In this document: positions 1-9,963 of the stretch, piece by piece
How positions within the stretch are numbered: position 1 is the stretch's first letter
Layout: each line of letters begins with the position of its first letter
Translations under genes and position numbers: made by a program
NCBI GenBank assembly: GCA_903944725.1
Contig: CAJASX010000044.1
Location: 1-46,584, forward strand
Length of the DNA: 46,584 bases
Direction of reading: 5' to 3'
Source: an uncultured beta proteobacterium
Lineage (GTDB): Bacteria > Pseudomonadota > Gammaproteobacteria > Burkholderiales > Burkholderiaceae
The notes under the pieces: model-generated
Told to the model about the DNA's origin: nothing
The model's database searches: none
The model's input: the letters and a program-made list of their open reading frames with translations, nothing else

Positions 1-274
1 CAGTAGTTTTTACTGCTGGGCAATAACGATACTGAAACTTTGCTAAGGCCCCGGTACCAAGTCCTAGTTGGGCCACCTGTAGCCCGGGGCGAGTTTCCAA
101 AAATAATAACCAAGCCATCATTTGTTGGTTGTAATCTAAATAAATTTCATCCGGATCATTTAAACGCATGGCACCTTGAATTAAATCACTACCAAAATGC
201 AAATACCTAATTCCGCCTGATTCTGAAAAAGTTACCGGCTCTATCGCTAAGCTACGTAATTTTGATAACGCCAT
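1..274 (-). CDS. Spermidine/spermine synthase-family protein, truncated by the window edge
   Basis: An open frame begins with ATG at 274, 14 bases after the purL stop codon, and runs off the left edge, so only about 91 N-terminal residues are visible. Residues about 46-80 read like the start of a class I SAM-type fold: an acidic stretch (DEIYLDYNQQMMAW) followed by the nucleotide-binding loop QLGLGTGALAKF. This pattern is typical of the spermidine-synthase superfamily (polyamine aminopropyltransferases and related methyltransferase-like proteins). The catalytic aspartate region lies outside the window, so aminopropyltransferase activity cannot be claimed. It is probably co-transcribed with purL. 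Confidence 0.7.
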   Translation of the reverse strand, partial: MALSKLRSLAIEPVTFSESGGIRYLHFGSDLIQGAMRLNDPDEIYLDYNQQMMAWLLFLETRPGLQVAQLGLGTGALAKFQYRYCPAVKTT

Positions 275-288
275 CCAGATTAGCCTTG

Positions 289-3200
289 CTAATTAACCCA
301 ATACCGCGCGTTACGGAATAAACGCATCCATGGGCTTGCGCCATCGGCAATGGCCTGCCAAGCAGGAGGCGACCAACTTAGCTGAGCGGTACGAAAAACC
401 CGTTCTGGATGTGGCATCATAATCGTGAAGCGGCCATCCGGAGTAGTCACACCAGTTAAGCCACCCGCCGAACCATTGGGGTTTAAAGGATAGGTTTCGG
501 TAGCTTCACCACGGTGGTTAATAAAGCGTAAAGTCGCTAAGTTATCAGCCTGTAATTGCTGGGCGTTACCTTGACGACTAAAGTTGATAAGACCTTCGCC
601 GTGCGAAACTGCAATTGGTAGGTGGCTTCCTGCCATACCTTGGGTAAAAATCGAGGGTGATGGCAAGACCTCTACCATCGCTAAGCGGGCTTCAAATTGC
701 TCTGATTGATTACGAGTAAATTGTGGCCACGATTCGGCGCCAGGAATAATTTGCGCTAAATTACTCATCATTTGACAGCCATTACAAATCCCCAAAGCAA
801 AACTATTTGCTTGCGCAAAAAATTGGGCAAATTGATCACGCAATTGCGCATTAAATAGAATCGTCTTAGCCCAACCCCCACCGGCACCCAAAACATCCCC
901 ATAACTAAATCCTCCGCAGGCAACAAGACCTCGAAAGCTACTTAAGCGCTTCCGACCCGCAAGTAAATCTGACATATGTACATCATAAGTATCAAAACCG
1001 GCCCAATGCATGGCATAGGCCATTTCGACATGGGAATTAACACCCTGTTCGCGCAAAATTGCTACGGGAGGACGAAGCCCCTTTTGGATAAAAGGGGCGG
1101 CAATATCTAGGTTGGCATCGAAGGTCACAATTGGTCTCATGCCCGGATCACTAAGGTCATCTAGTAAAGCGAACTCACTATCGGCACAACTAGGATTATC
1201 ACGCCCACGAGCAATTTGCCAACTGGTGTTTTGCCAGAATTTTTGTAAGGATTCGCGACTAGCACTATAAATCTGCTTAGCATCACGCCAAATGTCAAAC
1301 GTACCGGTAGTATTGGGCTTGCCAATCACATGACTGCAGGAGCTTAAATTGAAGCGCCGTAAAATAGCGAAAACGGTATCGCGTTGGCTACGTCGAATTT
1401 GTATTACTACTCCAAGCTCTTCGTTAAATAAAGCGCGCATGGTGAGATCGTGGCGTTTACCAGAAATTTGTTGTGCCCAATTTTTGGCATCACCATAATC
1501 AGCTTCATGCTCTGGATCAACTGCCAGCATATCGACATTGAGCGATATGCCACAATGCGTCGCAAAAGCCATTTCAGCAATACAGGCTAATAAACCGCCA
1601 TCAGAGCGATCGTGATACGCTAAGATTAACTGGTGCTGACGTAATTCAATAACTACTGCAGCCAAGGCTTTGAGGTCGTTTGCCGAGTCTACATCAGGCG
1701 TTAAGCGCCCCGTTTGATTTAATACTTGCGCCAAAATACTGCCAGCAAGCCGATTTTTACCATGGCCTAAGTCAATTAAAACTAATTCAGTATCACTGAG
1801 TGAGTGACTAGTATCAGCAGCTTGTAAAACAGGCGTAAAAGTTTGACGTACATCTTGCACTGGAGCAAAAGCAGAAATAATTAATGAGACTGGTGCAATC
1901 ACTTGCTTTGAGACGCCATATTCTTGCCAAGTGGTGGCCATCGATAAAGAATCTTTACCCACCGGAATAGAAATGCCTAAAGCTGGACACAATTCCATGC
2001 CCAGCGTTTTAACCGATTCAAATAACAAGGCATCTTCACCCGCTTCTCCACAAGCTGCCATCCAATTAGCAGATAACTTTATATCCTCTAATGCACGTAT
2101 ATCGGCAGCGAACAGATTAGTTAATGCTTCACCAACTGCCATCCGGGCTGCAGCAGGCGCATTAATTACTGCTAACGGGGTACGTTCGCCCATCGCCATG
2201 GCCTCGCCCTGATAGCCATTAAAGCCCATTAGGGTGACGGCACAGTCGGCAACTGGTACTTGCCAAGGCCCAACCAATTGGTCTCGAGCAATTAATCCGC
2301 CCACTGTTCGGTCGCTGATCGTAATTAAAAAACCTTTACTAGCCACTGTCGGCTGTTGCAAGACCCAAGTAATACAGGTGGATAAATCAGTGTCATTCAG
2401 ATTGATATCGGCAAAGGAAGTCTGTAAATGCTCGACCGTACGATGCATCCGTGGGGGCTTGCCTAATAACACCTCCATTGGCATATCGATTGGCCAAGCT
2501 GTTGAAGAAGCTAGATTTTGCTGAGCATCTTGTAAGCGTAATTGGCGCTCTATAGTGGCGCTACCAACTATAGCTAACGGGCAACGCTCACGCTCACAAA
2601 TTTGTTGAAAGAGTTCAAGACTCTCGCTAGCAATAGCTAACACATAACGTTCTTGTGATTCATTACACCAAATTTCAGCGGGGCTCATACCACTTTCTTC
2701 AAGAGGAATCTGGCGCAATTGAAAATCGGCGCCTAAGCTAGCGCCATCGACTAGCTCGGGAAAGGCATTAGATAAACCCCCTGCCCCAACATCATGAATC
2801 GAAATAATCGGATTATTTTCAGCCAAATAACAACATGCATTAATGACCTCTTGCGCCCGCCTTTCCATTTCAGGATTACCGCGTTGCACTGAATTAAAAT
2901 CAAGATCTGCGCTGTTGGTACCAGTGTTCACCGAACTGCCAGTAGCGCCCCCCATGCCTATGCGCATTCCAGGGCCGCCTAATTGAATTAATAAGTGACC
3001 TGCCTTAATTGGCTTTTTAGCAGTATGGTTAGCAGCAATATTACCGATTCCCCCAGCAATCATGATAGGTTTGTGATAACCCCTACGCACCCCATTAATG
3101 GTTTGCTCAAAAACCCGAAAGTATCCGCCTACATTAGCTCGTCCAAATTCGTTATTAAAAGCTGCGCCCCCCAGTGGGCCATCGATCATAATTTGTAACG

Positions 3201-4314
3201 GTGAGGCAATCCGCTCTGGCTTACCGTATGGGGCACTTTCCCAGGGTAATTGAGTGCCTGGTAGATGTAAATTGGATACTGAAAAACCGGTTAAACCTGC
3301 TTTAGGGCGGCCACCAATACCAGTAGCACCCTCATCACGGATCTCTCCGCCAGCGCCAGTAGAAGCCCCAGGGAAAGGTGCAATGCCAGTAGGGTGATTA
3401 TGCGTTTCCACTTTCATTAGGGTATGCATTAAGCGCATCTCTTTTTGATATTGATGCGCTTTACCTTGTGGAGCCCATGTTTCTACATCACACCCCGCCA
3501 TCACAGCAGAGTTATCCGCGTAGGCTACGATGGTGCCCTGTGGTTGCAAGCGATGGGTATTGCGAATCATTGCAAAAAGCGACTGATCTTGGTCAGCCCC
3601 ATCAATAGTCCAAGTGGCGTTAAAAATTTTATGCCGGCAATGCTCACTATTAGCTTGGGCAAACATAATTAATTCCACATCGCTTGGATCGCGCTGCAGA
3701 CGCTGAAAACTTTCAGCTAAATAACTAATTTCATCAGTAGATAAAGCTAATCCTAAGGCTATATTGGCTTGATTTAAGGCCTCTTCGCCCTCAGCTAAGA
3801 CTGCAATTCGCTTTAAAGGAGTATCAGCTAAAGATTGATACAGGCCCTCTACTTGGGCTGGCTCGACAACCACCTCTTCAGTCATACGATCATGAATTGC
3901 ACTAAAGATAAATTGTTGCTCAAGCGCAGTTAATGATTTAGCACAACCCCAGGTAAATTGAATGCCACGTTCAATGCGCAATATATCAAGGCCACATTGC
4001 CGAGCAATTTCGGTGGCTTTGCTTGCCCAAGGCGAAACGGTACCAAAACGAGGAATGGTGATGGCTTGATGATTTAGCTTGGTGGGTGCAGCAGATGCCT
4101 GTGCAAAAGCCTTAAACGGCTCACCATAGCTTAATAAGGCCTCTAAAACCTGAATTTGCTTAGCATCTAAAGCATTCTTTGCCCAAACAAAGTGCAGATA
4201 TTGCCCTGAAATCCAATCAAGTACTATTCCTTGCTTAGCAAGATCAGCTAAAAGCCGTTGCTGGCGAAAGGATGAGAGGGCATTGGCCCCAGGCATACAG
4301 CAGAAAAAAGGCAT
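289..4314 (-). CDS. purL: Phosphoribosylformylglycinamidine (FGAM) synthase, single-chain form
   Basis: PurL converts formylglycinamide ribotide, glutamine and ATP to FGAM, the fourth step of de novo purine synthesis, in the cytoplasm. The 1341 residues match the long single-chain enzyme of proteobacteria (about 1300 residues). Visible in order: an N-terminal domain beginning [11 protein letters not shown]; the synthetase core with [20 protein letters not shown] and the following [10 protein letters not shown]; and a C-terminal class I glutamine amidotransferase domain with nucleophile motif GICNGCQ, then SHGEG and PHPERVFR. The start is ATG 4314, whose N-terminus fits the family. A perfect TATAAT lies only six bases upstream of this ATG and the purine-rich CTAAGG abuts it, so ordinary Shine-Dalgarno spacing is missing. 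The gene lies 22 bases after the ABC ATPase gene. Confidence 0.97.
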   Translation of the reverse strand: MPFFCCMPGANALSSFRQQRLLADLAKQGIVLDWISGQYLHFVWAKNALDAKQIQVLEALLSYGEPFKAFAQASAAPTKLNHQAITIPRFGTVSPWASKATEIARQCGLDILRIERGIQFTWGCAKSLTALEQQFIFSAIHDRMTEEVVVEPAQVEGLYQSLADTPLKRIAVLAEGEEALNQANIALGLALSTDEISYLAESFQRLQRDPSDVELIMFAQANSEHCRHKIFNATWTIDGADQDQSLFAMIRNTHRLQPQGTIVAYADNSAVMAGCDVETWAPQGKAHQYQKEMRLMHTLMKVETHNHPTGIAPFPGASTGAGGEIRDEGATGIGGRPKAGLTGFSVSNLHLPGTQLPWESAPYGKPERIASPLQIMIDGPLGGAAFNNEFGRANVGGYFRVFEQTINGVRRGYHKPIMIAGGIGNIAANHTAKKPIKAGHLLIQLGGPGMRIGMGGATGSSVNTGTNSADLDFNSVQRGNPEMERRAQEVINACCYLAENNPIISIHDVGAGGLSNAFPELVDGASLGADFQLRQIPLEESGMSPAEIWCNESQERYVLAIASESLELFQQICERERCPLAIVGSATIERQLRLQDAQQNLASSTAWPIDMPMEVLLGKPPRMHRTVEHLQTSFADINLNDTDLSTCITWVLQQPTVASKGFLITISDRTVGGLIARDQLVGPWQVPVADCAVTLMGFNGYQGEAMAMGERTPLAVINAPAAARMAVGEALTNLFAADIRALEDIKLSANWMAACGEAGEDALLFESVKTLGMELCPALGISIPVGKDSLSMATTWQEYGVSKQVIAPVSLIISAFAPVQDVRQTFTPVLQAADTSHSLSDTELVLIDLGHGKNRLAGSILAQVLNQTGRLTPDVDSANDLKALAAVVIELRQHQLILAYHDRSDGGLLACIAEMAFATHCGISLNVDMLAVDPEHEADYGDAKNWAQQISGKRHDLTMRALFNEELGVVIQIRRSQRDTVFAILRRFNLSSCSHVIGKPNTTGTFDIWRDAKQIYSASRESLQKFWQNTSWQIARGRDNPSCADSEFALLDDLSDPGMRPIVTFDANLDIAAPFIQKGLRPPVAILREQGVNSHVEMAYAMHWAGFDTYDVHMSDLLAGRKRLSSFRGLVACGGFSYGDVLGAGGGWAKTILFNAQLRDQFAQFFAQANSFALGICNGCQMMSNLAQIIPGAESWPQFTRNQSEQFEARLAMVEVLPSPSIFTQGMAGSHLPIAVSHGEGLINFSRQGNAQQLQADNLATLRFINHRGEATETYPLNPNGSAGGLTGVTTPDGRFTIMMPHPERVFRTAQLSWSPPAWQAIADGASPWMRLFRNARYWVN

Positions 4315-4336
4315 CCTTAGATTATAAGAGTTGTCT

Positions 4337-5050
4337 TCATTCAGGTAGTAGTCTGCCGCCCTGCAAGTGCAGTTGTCGACCGCAACGCTTTGCTAGAGCC
4401 GTATCGTGGGTAACCAAAATTAAGGTTGAACGGTTATCGTGATTTAAAGAAAATAAAAGCTCAATTATTTTTGCACCACTGTGCTCATCAAGACTGCCCG
4501 TAGGCTCATCGGCAAACAACATGGCAGGTTTGCCAATAAAGGCTCGCGCCAAGGCTACCCGTTGCTGCTCACCGCCCGATAAAGTTTTAGGAAAATGTTC
4601 TAAACGCTCTTCTAAGCCAACCTTACCAAGCCAGATCATAGCCTGTGCTCTAGCCGTTGCAAGCTCAATGCCACGTAACTCTAGGGGTAACATCACATTT
4701 TCGAGGGCAGTTAAGTGCGGAATTAATTGAAATGACTGAAATACAAAACCGACAGTCTTACCGCGAATTCGGGCTCGTTGATCTTCGTCTAATTGGCTAT
4801 AGGGTGAGCCCATCAATTCGATCGAACCCATACTTGGTGTATCAAGACCCGCTAGTAAACTGAGTAAAGTACTTTTTCCCGAGCCAGAAGCGCCCACAAT
4901 AGAGACACTCTCGCCTGCTAAAACAGTAAAGTTAATATCTTCTAAAATTGTTAATGGGCCATCACTCGTATCGACCACCTTACCAATTTGCTGAACCCTT
5001 AAAGCGAGCTTGGTGTGTTCTTGTACAGGTAAATCAACGGACTGAAGCAT
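4337..5050 (-). CDS. ybbA: YbbA-type ABC transporter ATP-binding protein
   Basis: An ATPase subunit of the LolD/MacB/YbbA class. From the ATG at 5050 it has 237 residues, the usual length; the frame stays open to 5158 but that N-terminal extension resembles nothing in the family. Walker [10 protein letters not shown] is at residues 53-61, followed by a Q-loop (VFQSFQLIP), signature [14 protein letters not shown], Walker [13 protein letters not shown] and the H-loop histidine in VTHD. In Escherichia coli ybbA is divergent from tesA and followed by the permease gene ybbP. Here the divergence from tesA is kept, but purL follows instead of a permease. The substrate cannot be read from the sequence. 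Confidence 0.9.
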   Translation of the reverse strand: MLQSVDLPVQEHTKLALRVQQIGKVVDTSDGPLTILEDINFTVLAGESVSIVGASGSGKSTLLSLLAGLDTPSMGSIELMGSPYSQLDEDQRARIRGKTVGFVFQSFQLIPHLTALENVMLPLELRGIELATARAQAMIWLGKVGLEERLEHFPKTLSGGEQQRVALARAFIGKPAMLFADEPTGSLDEHSGAKIIELLFSLNHDNRSTLILVTHDTALAKRCGRQLHLQGGRLLPE

Positions 5051-5096
5051 AAAATAGGGACAAGATTCTTTGGTGGTTCTTTTTAATGGGGGCAAT

Positions 5097-5756
5097 TTGT
5101 ATCGCAACAAATTACTAATAGTGCTTATCTTACTCGTGCTCGGGTTTTTCGTGTCCACGCACGCAAGACCCAGTCAAGCAAATCCAAGCAAACAGGCTAG
5201 CCAGACTAACCTACCGGTTATGCTAGTGCTTGGCGATAGCCTTTCAGCTGAGTATGGTATTAGTCGAGGCGAAGGATGGGTTAGTTTGCTTGAGCGCCAA
5301 CTCAATGACAAAGCGCCCACTTGGCAAGTCTTTAATGCTAGCATTAGCGGTGAAACTACCGCGGGGGGCTTAAGCCGTTTACCCGATCTACTGCTGCAAC
5401 AAAAACCCCAATTGGTCATTATTGAGTTAGGGGCAAATGATGCTTTAAGGGGCCTAGCATTAAGTAGCACAGAGAAGAATCTACGTACTATGGTGCAGCT
5501 AAGTCGTAAAGCAAAAGCTAAAGTTCTATTACTAGGAATGCGCATTCCAGTAAATTATGGGGCTACCTATAGCAAGCAATTTGCAGCTATGTACCCTGCT
5601 ATTGCCTCAGCAGAGCGCGTTAGTGTTGTCCCATTTTTTCTCAAGGGTGTGGCAGAAAAACCAGAGTTATTTCAAGCCGATCGCTTACACCCAAGAGCAG
5701 AAGCGCAAAGCATTTTATTGCAAAATGTATTGGGCAAGTTAACGCCCATGCTTTAA
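5097..5756 (+). CDS. tesA: TesA-type SGNH hydrolase (acyl-CoA thioesterase I / lysophospholipase L1 / arylesterase)
   Basis: A periplasmic esterase/thioesterase of the GDSL (SGNH) family. With a TTG start at 5097 it has 219 residues: a signal peptide (residues 2-22, positively charged YRNK then a leucine-rich core), block I VLGDSLS with nucleophile Ser48, block II glycine in SGETTAGG, block III GAND (Asn114), and the catalytic pair in DRLH (Asp195, His198). There is no ATG. I chose TTG 5097 because a GGGGG run precedes it at good spacing and it gives a clean signal peptide; GTG 5073 or TTG 5070 are alternatives. It is divergent from ybbA. Its TAA and the ppiD stop on the other strand share the same TTAA. 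Confidence 0.9.
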   Translation: MYRNKLLIVLILLVLGFFVSTHARPSQANPSKQASQTNLPVMLVLGDSLSAEYGISRGEGWVSLLERQLNDKAPTWQVFNASISGETTAGGLSRLPDLLLQQKPQLVIIELGANDALRGLALSSTEKNLRTMVQLSRKAKAKVLLLGMRIPVNYGATYSKQFAAMYPAIASAERVSVVPFFLKGVAEKPELFQADRLHPRAEAQSILLQNVLGKLTPML

Positions 5757-7222
5757 CTGCCAGCAGCTGAATTAGTGCTAGCCTGCTTTAGTGGATTAAT
5801 TATTTTTACATCTGCACTGTCACGCCAATGCATCATAAAGCTAGCAAAATCTGCTTGCGCCGCCAGTTGCACAATTTGTTGCGCCTGCGCCTGTTGTACC
5901 TTTGGATCAAGCGCAGATGCTGCTCGCACTTCTGTCACTACATAAAGCGTAGTTCCGATACCGGTATTTGCCATCGATAAAGCAATGGGTAATTTAGCTA
6001 CATTGGCCGACATCACCGCTTCTAATGCCTCGGCAGTTAAATTAGCCGGTTTATTACGCGAGATCCATGCGGCAGCTGTAAAACCAGCTGTAATTTTCAG
6101 ATCTTTTTGCAATAGTACTAAGCGCTCAGCTGCTGCTGCCGTAGCTAACTTTTCAGCCAATTGCAGGCTCACCTGTCGCTTTACTTCAGCAACCACGTCT
6201 TTCAAAGGCAAAGTACTTGCAGGATAAAGCTCTGTTACCCGAGCTGATACAAAAACCCCTGGGCTAATTTGTACTGCCTCAATATTGCGTTTATTTTTAA
6301 TCGCATCATCACGAAATAAGGCCTGTAAAACTTTGGTATTGCCAAGTGGGCTACCCTTAGGTAAATTGCTAGCGCCAGTGCGCGATAAACCTTTTTGACT
6401 CTGTATTGTGAGTTTTAATTTATCTGCTGCAGGCTTCAAACTATCAGCTTGTTCATAGGTTAAATTAGCAAACAAATCGGCTTTATCGCCAAAAACTTTA
6501 GCCTCTTCCTTGGGGTCGGCTTGCAAGACTAAAAATTGCACATCGATTACTTCAGGGGTGGCAAATAATTTAGCATTCGCTTGATAAAAAGCCTGAATTT
6601 CAGCTTCGCTAGCATTTACTTTATTCACATAATCGCTAGCATTAAATTGCAAGGTTTGAATTTGTCGTTCGGCACCATATAAAGTAGTAATTTGCTTAGC
6701 CAATTTTGGAGTAGGTAATTCGGTGCGCGCCACTGAACTTACTAATTGCTGCGCCATTAAGTCAAATCGTTGCGAACCTTCGAACTGCTCTACGCTCATG
6801 CCGTTACTGGCTAATAGTTGGCGATATTTAGCGGCATCAAAATTACCATTAGCATCATACAAAGTACGAATTTCAGGAATGCGTTTTAAATTTTGCGCCA
6901 ACGCTTCATTACTCACGCGTAAATTTAATTGCTTTACAGCAAAGCCCATCAGACGCTGCTGCAAGAGCTCATCTAAGACCGCCTGTTTAAAGCCCAAACT
7001 TTGGGCTATTTGGCCCTGCACACCAATGCGGTCGGCTTGGCGTTTAGCGGCCGCATCAATCTCTTGCAGGGTAATAGGAATGCCATCTACCTTCATCACA
7101 TCGGTTGCTTTATCCATAAAGCCGGTGTAACCAGAAATTCCCCACAAGGCAAAGGACGGCACAATCAATAGCAATAAGATGAACTGTAAAAGTCGTTGAT
7201 GGGTGCGAACAAGATCAAACAT
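5753..7222 (-). CDS. ppiD: PpiD-like membrane-anchored SurA_N chaperone without a visible parvulin domain
   Basis: PpiD is a periplasmic chaperone anchored in the inner membrane near the Sec translocon. The frame stays open upstream through the tRNA gene, so the start is ATG 7222 (489 residues). A short cytoplasmic N-terminus (FDLVRTHQR) is followed by one membrane helix (residues 11-29), a SurA_N-like region (about 33-220) and a C-terminal region rich in Ala and Gln. Family members normally carry a parvulin domain of about 90-100 residues, with a GGDLG-type motif, between the end of SurA_N and the segment here reading ANLTYEQADSLKPAADKLKL. In this protein the two are joined directly around residues 230-250 and no such motif is present. 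Its position beside lon and tRNA-Val is the conserved betaproteobacterial one. Confidence 0.85.
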   Translation of the reverse strand: MFDLVRTHQRLLQFILLLLIVPSFALWGISGYTGFMDKATDVMKVDGIPITLQEIDAAAKRQADRIGVQGQIAQSLGFKQAVLDELLQQRLMGFAVKQLNLRVSNEALAQNLKRIPEIRTLYDANGNFDAAKYRQLLASNGMSVEQFEGSQRFDLMAQQLVSSVARTELPTPKLAKQITTLYGAERQIQTLQFNASDYVNKVNASEAEIQAFYQANAKLFATPEVIDVQFLVLQADPKEEAKVFGDKADLFANLTYEQADSLKPAADKLKLTIQSQKGLSRTGASNLPKGSPLGNTKVLQALFRDDAIKNKRNIEAVQISPGVFVSARVTELYPASTLPLKDVVAEVKRQVSLQLAEKLATAAAAERLVLLQKDLKITAGFTAAAWISRNKPANLTAEALEAVMSANVAKLPIALSMANTGIGTTLYVVTEVRAASALDPKVQQAQAQQIVQLAAQADFASFMMHWRDSADVKIINPLKQASTNSAAGS

Positions 7223-7258
7223 AAAGAGGTCGAATAGCCAGTAATGAAATGATTGGGG

Positions 7259-7334
7259 TGGTGGGCGCTGACGGGCTCGAACCGCCGACATTCTGCGTGT
7301 AAGGCAGACGCTCTACCAACTGAGCTAAGCGCCC
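7259..7334 (-). tRNA. tRNA-Val (anticodon UAC)
   Basis: Read on the minus strand, a 76-nt cloverleaf starts GGGCGCT at 7334 and ends AGCGCCC-A-CCA at 7259; the CCA end is encoded. The acceptor stem pairs over all 7 bp. The D-arm reads TAGCTCAGTTGGTAGAGC, the anticodon arm CTGCCTTACACGCAG has TAC, and the T-arm contains GGTTCGAGCC. It lies between lon and ppiD, as in other betaproteobacteria. Confidence 0.98.
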
Positions 7335-7365
7335 CAAATGTTTCAGAACGTGATTGTAACCTTTT

Positions 7366-9795
7366 TCAGTGTTTAATTACATCACCAGTGCCAGCGCCTG
7401 CAGCAGTGGGCTTAGCCTCTGCTGCTTTAGCTAACTCAGCAGCACTCAATTCTGGTAAAGCCTCAGGGGCTCGTTCCAACGCTAATTCCAAGACTTTATC
7501 AATCCAGCGCACAGGCACTATTTCAATGGCATTTTTTACGTTATCAGGAATTTCAATTAAATCCTTCACATTTTCTTCGGGAATTAATACCAACTTTATT
7601 CCACCCCGATGCGCCGCCAACAATTTTTCCTTCAAACCACCAATTGGTAAAACCTCGCCTCGTAAAGTAATTTCACCCGTCATGGCAATATCAGCACGCA
7701 CAGGAATACCTGTAAAGACTGAAACTAAAGCAGTGGTAATGGCAATGCCAGCCGATGGGCCATCTTTTGGCGTAGCGCCTTCTGGAAAATGGATGTGAAT
7801 GTCCTTCTTTTCAAATACTTCATCGCTGATGCCTAAGCGTCTTGCGCGCGAGCGCACCACTGTACGCGCGGCCTCTACCGATTCTTTCATCACATCACCA
7901 ATTGAACCTGTGCGGGTTATCACGCCTTTACCCGACATCACTGCAGCTTCAATCGTTAATAAATCACCACCAACCTCTGTCCAAGCTAAGCCTGTAACCT
8001 GCCCAATTTGATTGTCTTTAGCCGCTAAACCAAAGTCGTACATCCGTACCGATAAAAACTTCTCTAAATTATCAGCACTAACCACAATGGGTGCAGCCTC
8101 TTTTTTTAGTAAGAGCAACTTCACTACCTTGCGGCAAATTTTGCTTAGTTCACGCTCTAAAGAACGCACTCCAGCTTCGCGAGTGTAGTAACGAATAATG
8201 CTGCGCACTGCACTTTCTTCAATTTTGAGCTCGTCTTTTTTTAGACCATTATTTTTAATTTGCTTTGGAATTAAATAATTCATCGCAATATTGGTTTTTT
8301 CGTCTTCGGTATAGCCCGCTAAACGAATAATTTCTAAACGATCAAGCAACGGACCAGGAATATTTAGTGAATTTGCGGTAGCCACAAACATCACATCAGA
8401 CAAATCAAAATCGACTTCGACATAATGGTCTTGAAAAGTATGATTTTGCTCAGGATCTAAAACCTCTAGCAAAGCGCTAGCTGGATCACCCCGAAAGTCC
8501 ATGCCCATCTTGTCAACTTCATCTAATAAAAATAAGGGGTTGCGCACAGCTACTTTAGTTAGGCTGGATAAAATTTTACCAGGCATAGAGCCAATATAGG
8601 TTCTACGGTGACCACGAATTTCTGATTCATCGCGGACCCCGCCTAAAGCCATGCGCACAAATTTACGATTAGTGGCCCGCGCAATCGATTGTCCCAGAGA
8701 AGTTTTGCCAACTCCAGGGGGGCCAACCAAACATAAAATAGGAGCTTTTACTCGATCTACTCGCTGTTGCACGGCAAGATATTCAAGAATGCGTTCTTTA
8801 ACTTTATCGAGCCCATAATGATCTTCATCTAATACTTTTTCGGCATTGGTTAAATCGTTATTAATTTTACTTTTCTTTTTCCAGGGCAAATTTACCAAGG
8901 TATCGATATAATTACGAATCACCGTTGCTTCAGCCGACATGGGCGACATTAACTTTAACTTTTTCAGTTCCGACTCGGCCTTCTTTAAAGCCTCTTTGGG
9001 CATATGTGCGGCTTTAATCCGTTTTTCTAGTTCGTCTAAATCGGCACCCTCTTCACCTTCACCCAATTCTTTTTGAATCGCTTTTACTTGCTCATTTAAG
9101 TAATACTCGCGTTGGCTTTTTTCCATCTGCCGTTTGACACGACCACGAATACGTTTTTCAACTTGCAAAATATCGATTTCGCTTTCTAAATCAGCCAAGA
9201 GACTCTCTAAGCGCTGCACCACGTCGCTCATCTCGAGTAAGCGTTGTTTTTGTTCGAGTTTTACTGGCAAGTGCGCGCAAATAGTATCGGCTAAACGGCT
9301 GGCATCATCAATGCCACCTAAAGAAGATAAGATTTCTTGGGGAATTTTTTTATTCAATTTGACGTACTGATCAAACTGGGCCATGATCGCGCGGCGCAAG
9401 GCCTCGGTTTCATGCATATCAATTACAGCTATGGGCTGTGGGCTAGCCTCACAACTAAAATAGCCCATGCTATCTTCAATTTGACTGACATCGGCCCGCT
9501 GGGATCCCTCAACCAAAACTTTGACGGTGCCATCAGGTAGTTTTAGCATTTGGAGAATGCTAGCGATACAGCCCACTTGGTATAAATCGTCAACCGAAGG
9601 CTCATCTTTTGCCGCCGCCTTTTGAGCGACTAAAAGCACGCTTTTGCCGGTCTCCATCGCTGCCTCTAAGGCCTTAATTGATTTGGGGCGACCCACAAAT
9701 AGGGGAATAACCATATGGGGAAACACCACCACGTCGCGCAAAGGTAGCAAAGGTAGCTGAATGGGCTCAGAAGGAAGTAATAATGGGCTTGGCAT
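7366..9795 (-). CDS. lon: ATP-dependent protease Lon
   Basis: A cytoplasmic AAA+ serine protease that degrades misfolded and regulatory proteins. The start is ATG 9795, preceded by TTGGAGGA at good spacing, giving 809 residues. The substrate-binding N-domain begins at about residue 10 ([14 protein letters not shown]). Walker A GPPGVGKT is at 358-365 and Walker [11 protein letters not shown] follows. The protease dyad is Ser681 in PKDGPSAG and Lys722 in GGLKEK, almost the same numbering as the E. coli enzyme. The last 25 or so residues form an Ala/Glu/Lys/Thr-rich tail of no known function. A heat-shock-like promoter lies about 90 bases upstream. Confidence 0.98.
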   Translation of the reverse strand: MPSPLLLPSEPIQLPLLPLRDVVVFPHMVIPLFVGRPKSIKALEAAMETGKSVLLVAQKAAAKDEPSVDDLYQVGCIASILQMLKLPDGTVKVLVEGSQRADVSQIEDSMGYFSCEASPQPIAVIDMHETEALRRAIMAQFDQYVKLNKKIPQEILSSLGGIDDASRLADTICAHLPVKLEQKQRLLEMSDVVQRLESLLADLESEIDILQVEKRIRGRVKRQMEKSQREYYLNEQVKAIQKELGEGEEGADLDELEKRIKAAHMPKEALKKAESELKKLKLMSPMSAEATVIRNYIDTLVNLPWKKKSKINNDLTNAEKVLDEDHYGLDKVKERILEYLAVQQRVDRVKAPILCLVGPPGVGKTSLGQSIARATNRKFVRMALGGVRDESEIRGHRRTYIGSMPGKILSSLTKVAVRNPLFLLDEVDKMGMDFRGDPASALLEVLDPEQNHTFQDHYVEVDFDLSDVMFVATANSLNIPGPLLDRLEIIRLAGYTEDEKTNIAMNYLIPKQIKNNGLKKDELKIEESAVRSIIRYYTREAGVRSLERELSKICRKVVKLLLLKKEAAPIVVSADNLEKFLSVRMYDFGLAAKDNQIGQVTGLAWTEVGGDLLTIEAAVMSGKGVITRTGSIGDVMKESVEAARTVVRSRARRLGISDEVFEKKDIHIHFPEGATPKDGPSAGIAITTALVSVFTGIPVRADIAMTGEITLRGEVLPIGGLKEKLLAAHRGGIKLVLIPEENVKDLIEIPDNVKNAIEIVPVRWIDKVLELALERAPEALPELSAAELAKAAEAKPTAAGAGTGDVIKH

Positions 9796-9886
9796 ACGGA
9801 AATCCTCCAAATAAGTAATGCGCTAAAAAGTACCAAAAGTTGTAAAAAATACTATCAGGCGGCTTTCTTAACGACTAGGATACTAC

Positions 9887-9916
9887 CTATATGGGTGCAC
9901 CCCAAAAAAATGCAAG
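9887..9916 (-). promoter_or_regulatory. Heat-shock (sigma-32-like) promoter of lon
   Basis: On the minus strand, CTTGCAT (9916-9910) is followed after 14 bases by CCCATAT (9895-9889) within CACCCATATAG. The consensus is CTTGAAA, 13-15 bases, then CCCCATNT; the -10 resembles that of the E. coli lon promoter as I remember it. A perfect 10-bp palindrome GGGTGCACCC (9893-9902) overlaps the spacer and the -10. Transcription would start near 9880, leaving a leader of about 85 bases before lon. The rest of the clpX-lon gap (9796-9963) shows nothing else I can name. Confidence 0.6.
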
Positions 9917-9963
9917 GGGACAAATGCGAAAAATGCCAGTTTGCAAAGGGTTAAAGCGCCTAG

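Noticed and set aside
7223..7291. Longer N-terminus for the PpiD-like protein
   Set aside because: It would run into the tRNA-Val gene and adds residues unlike any PpiD; ATG 7222 gives the normal membrane-anchor start.
7253..7798. 181-codon plus-strand frame through tRNA-Val and the end of lon
   Set aside because: It is the opposite-strand shadow of lon and of the tRNA; composition is low in complexity and resembles no family.
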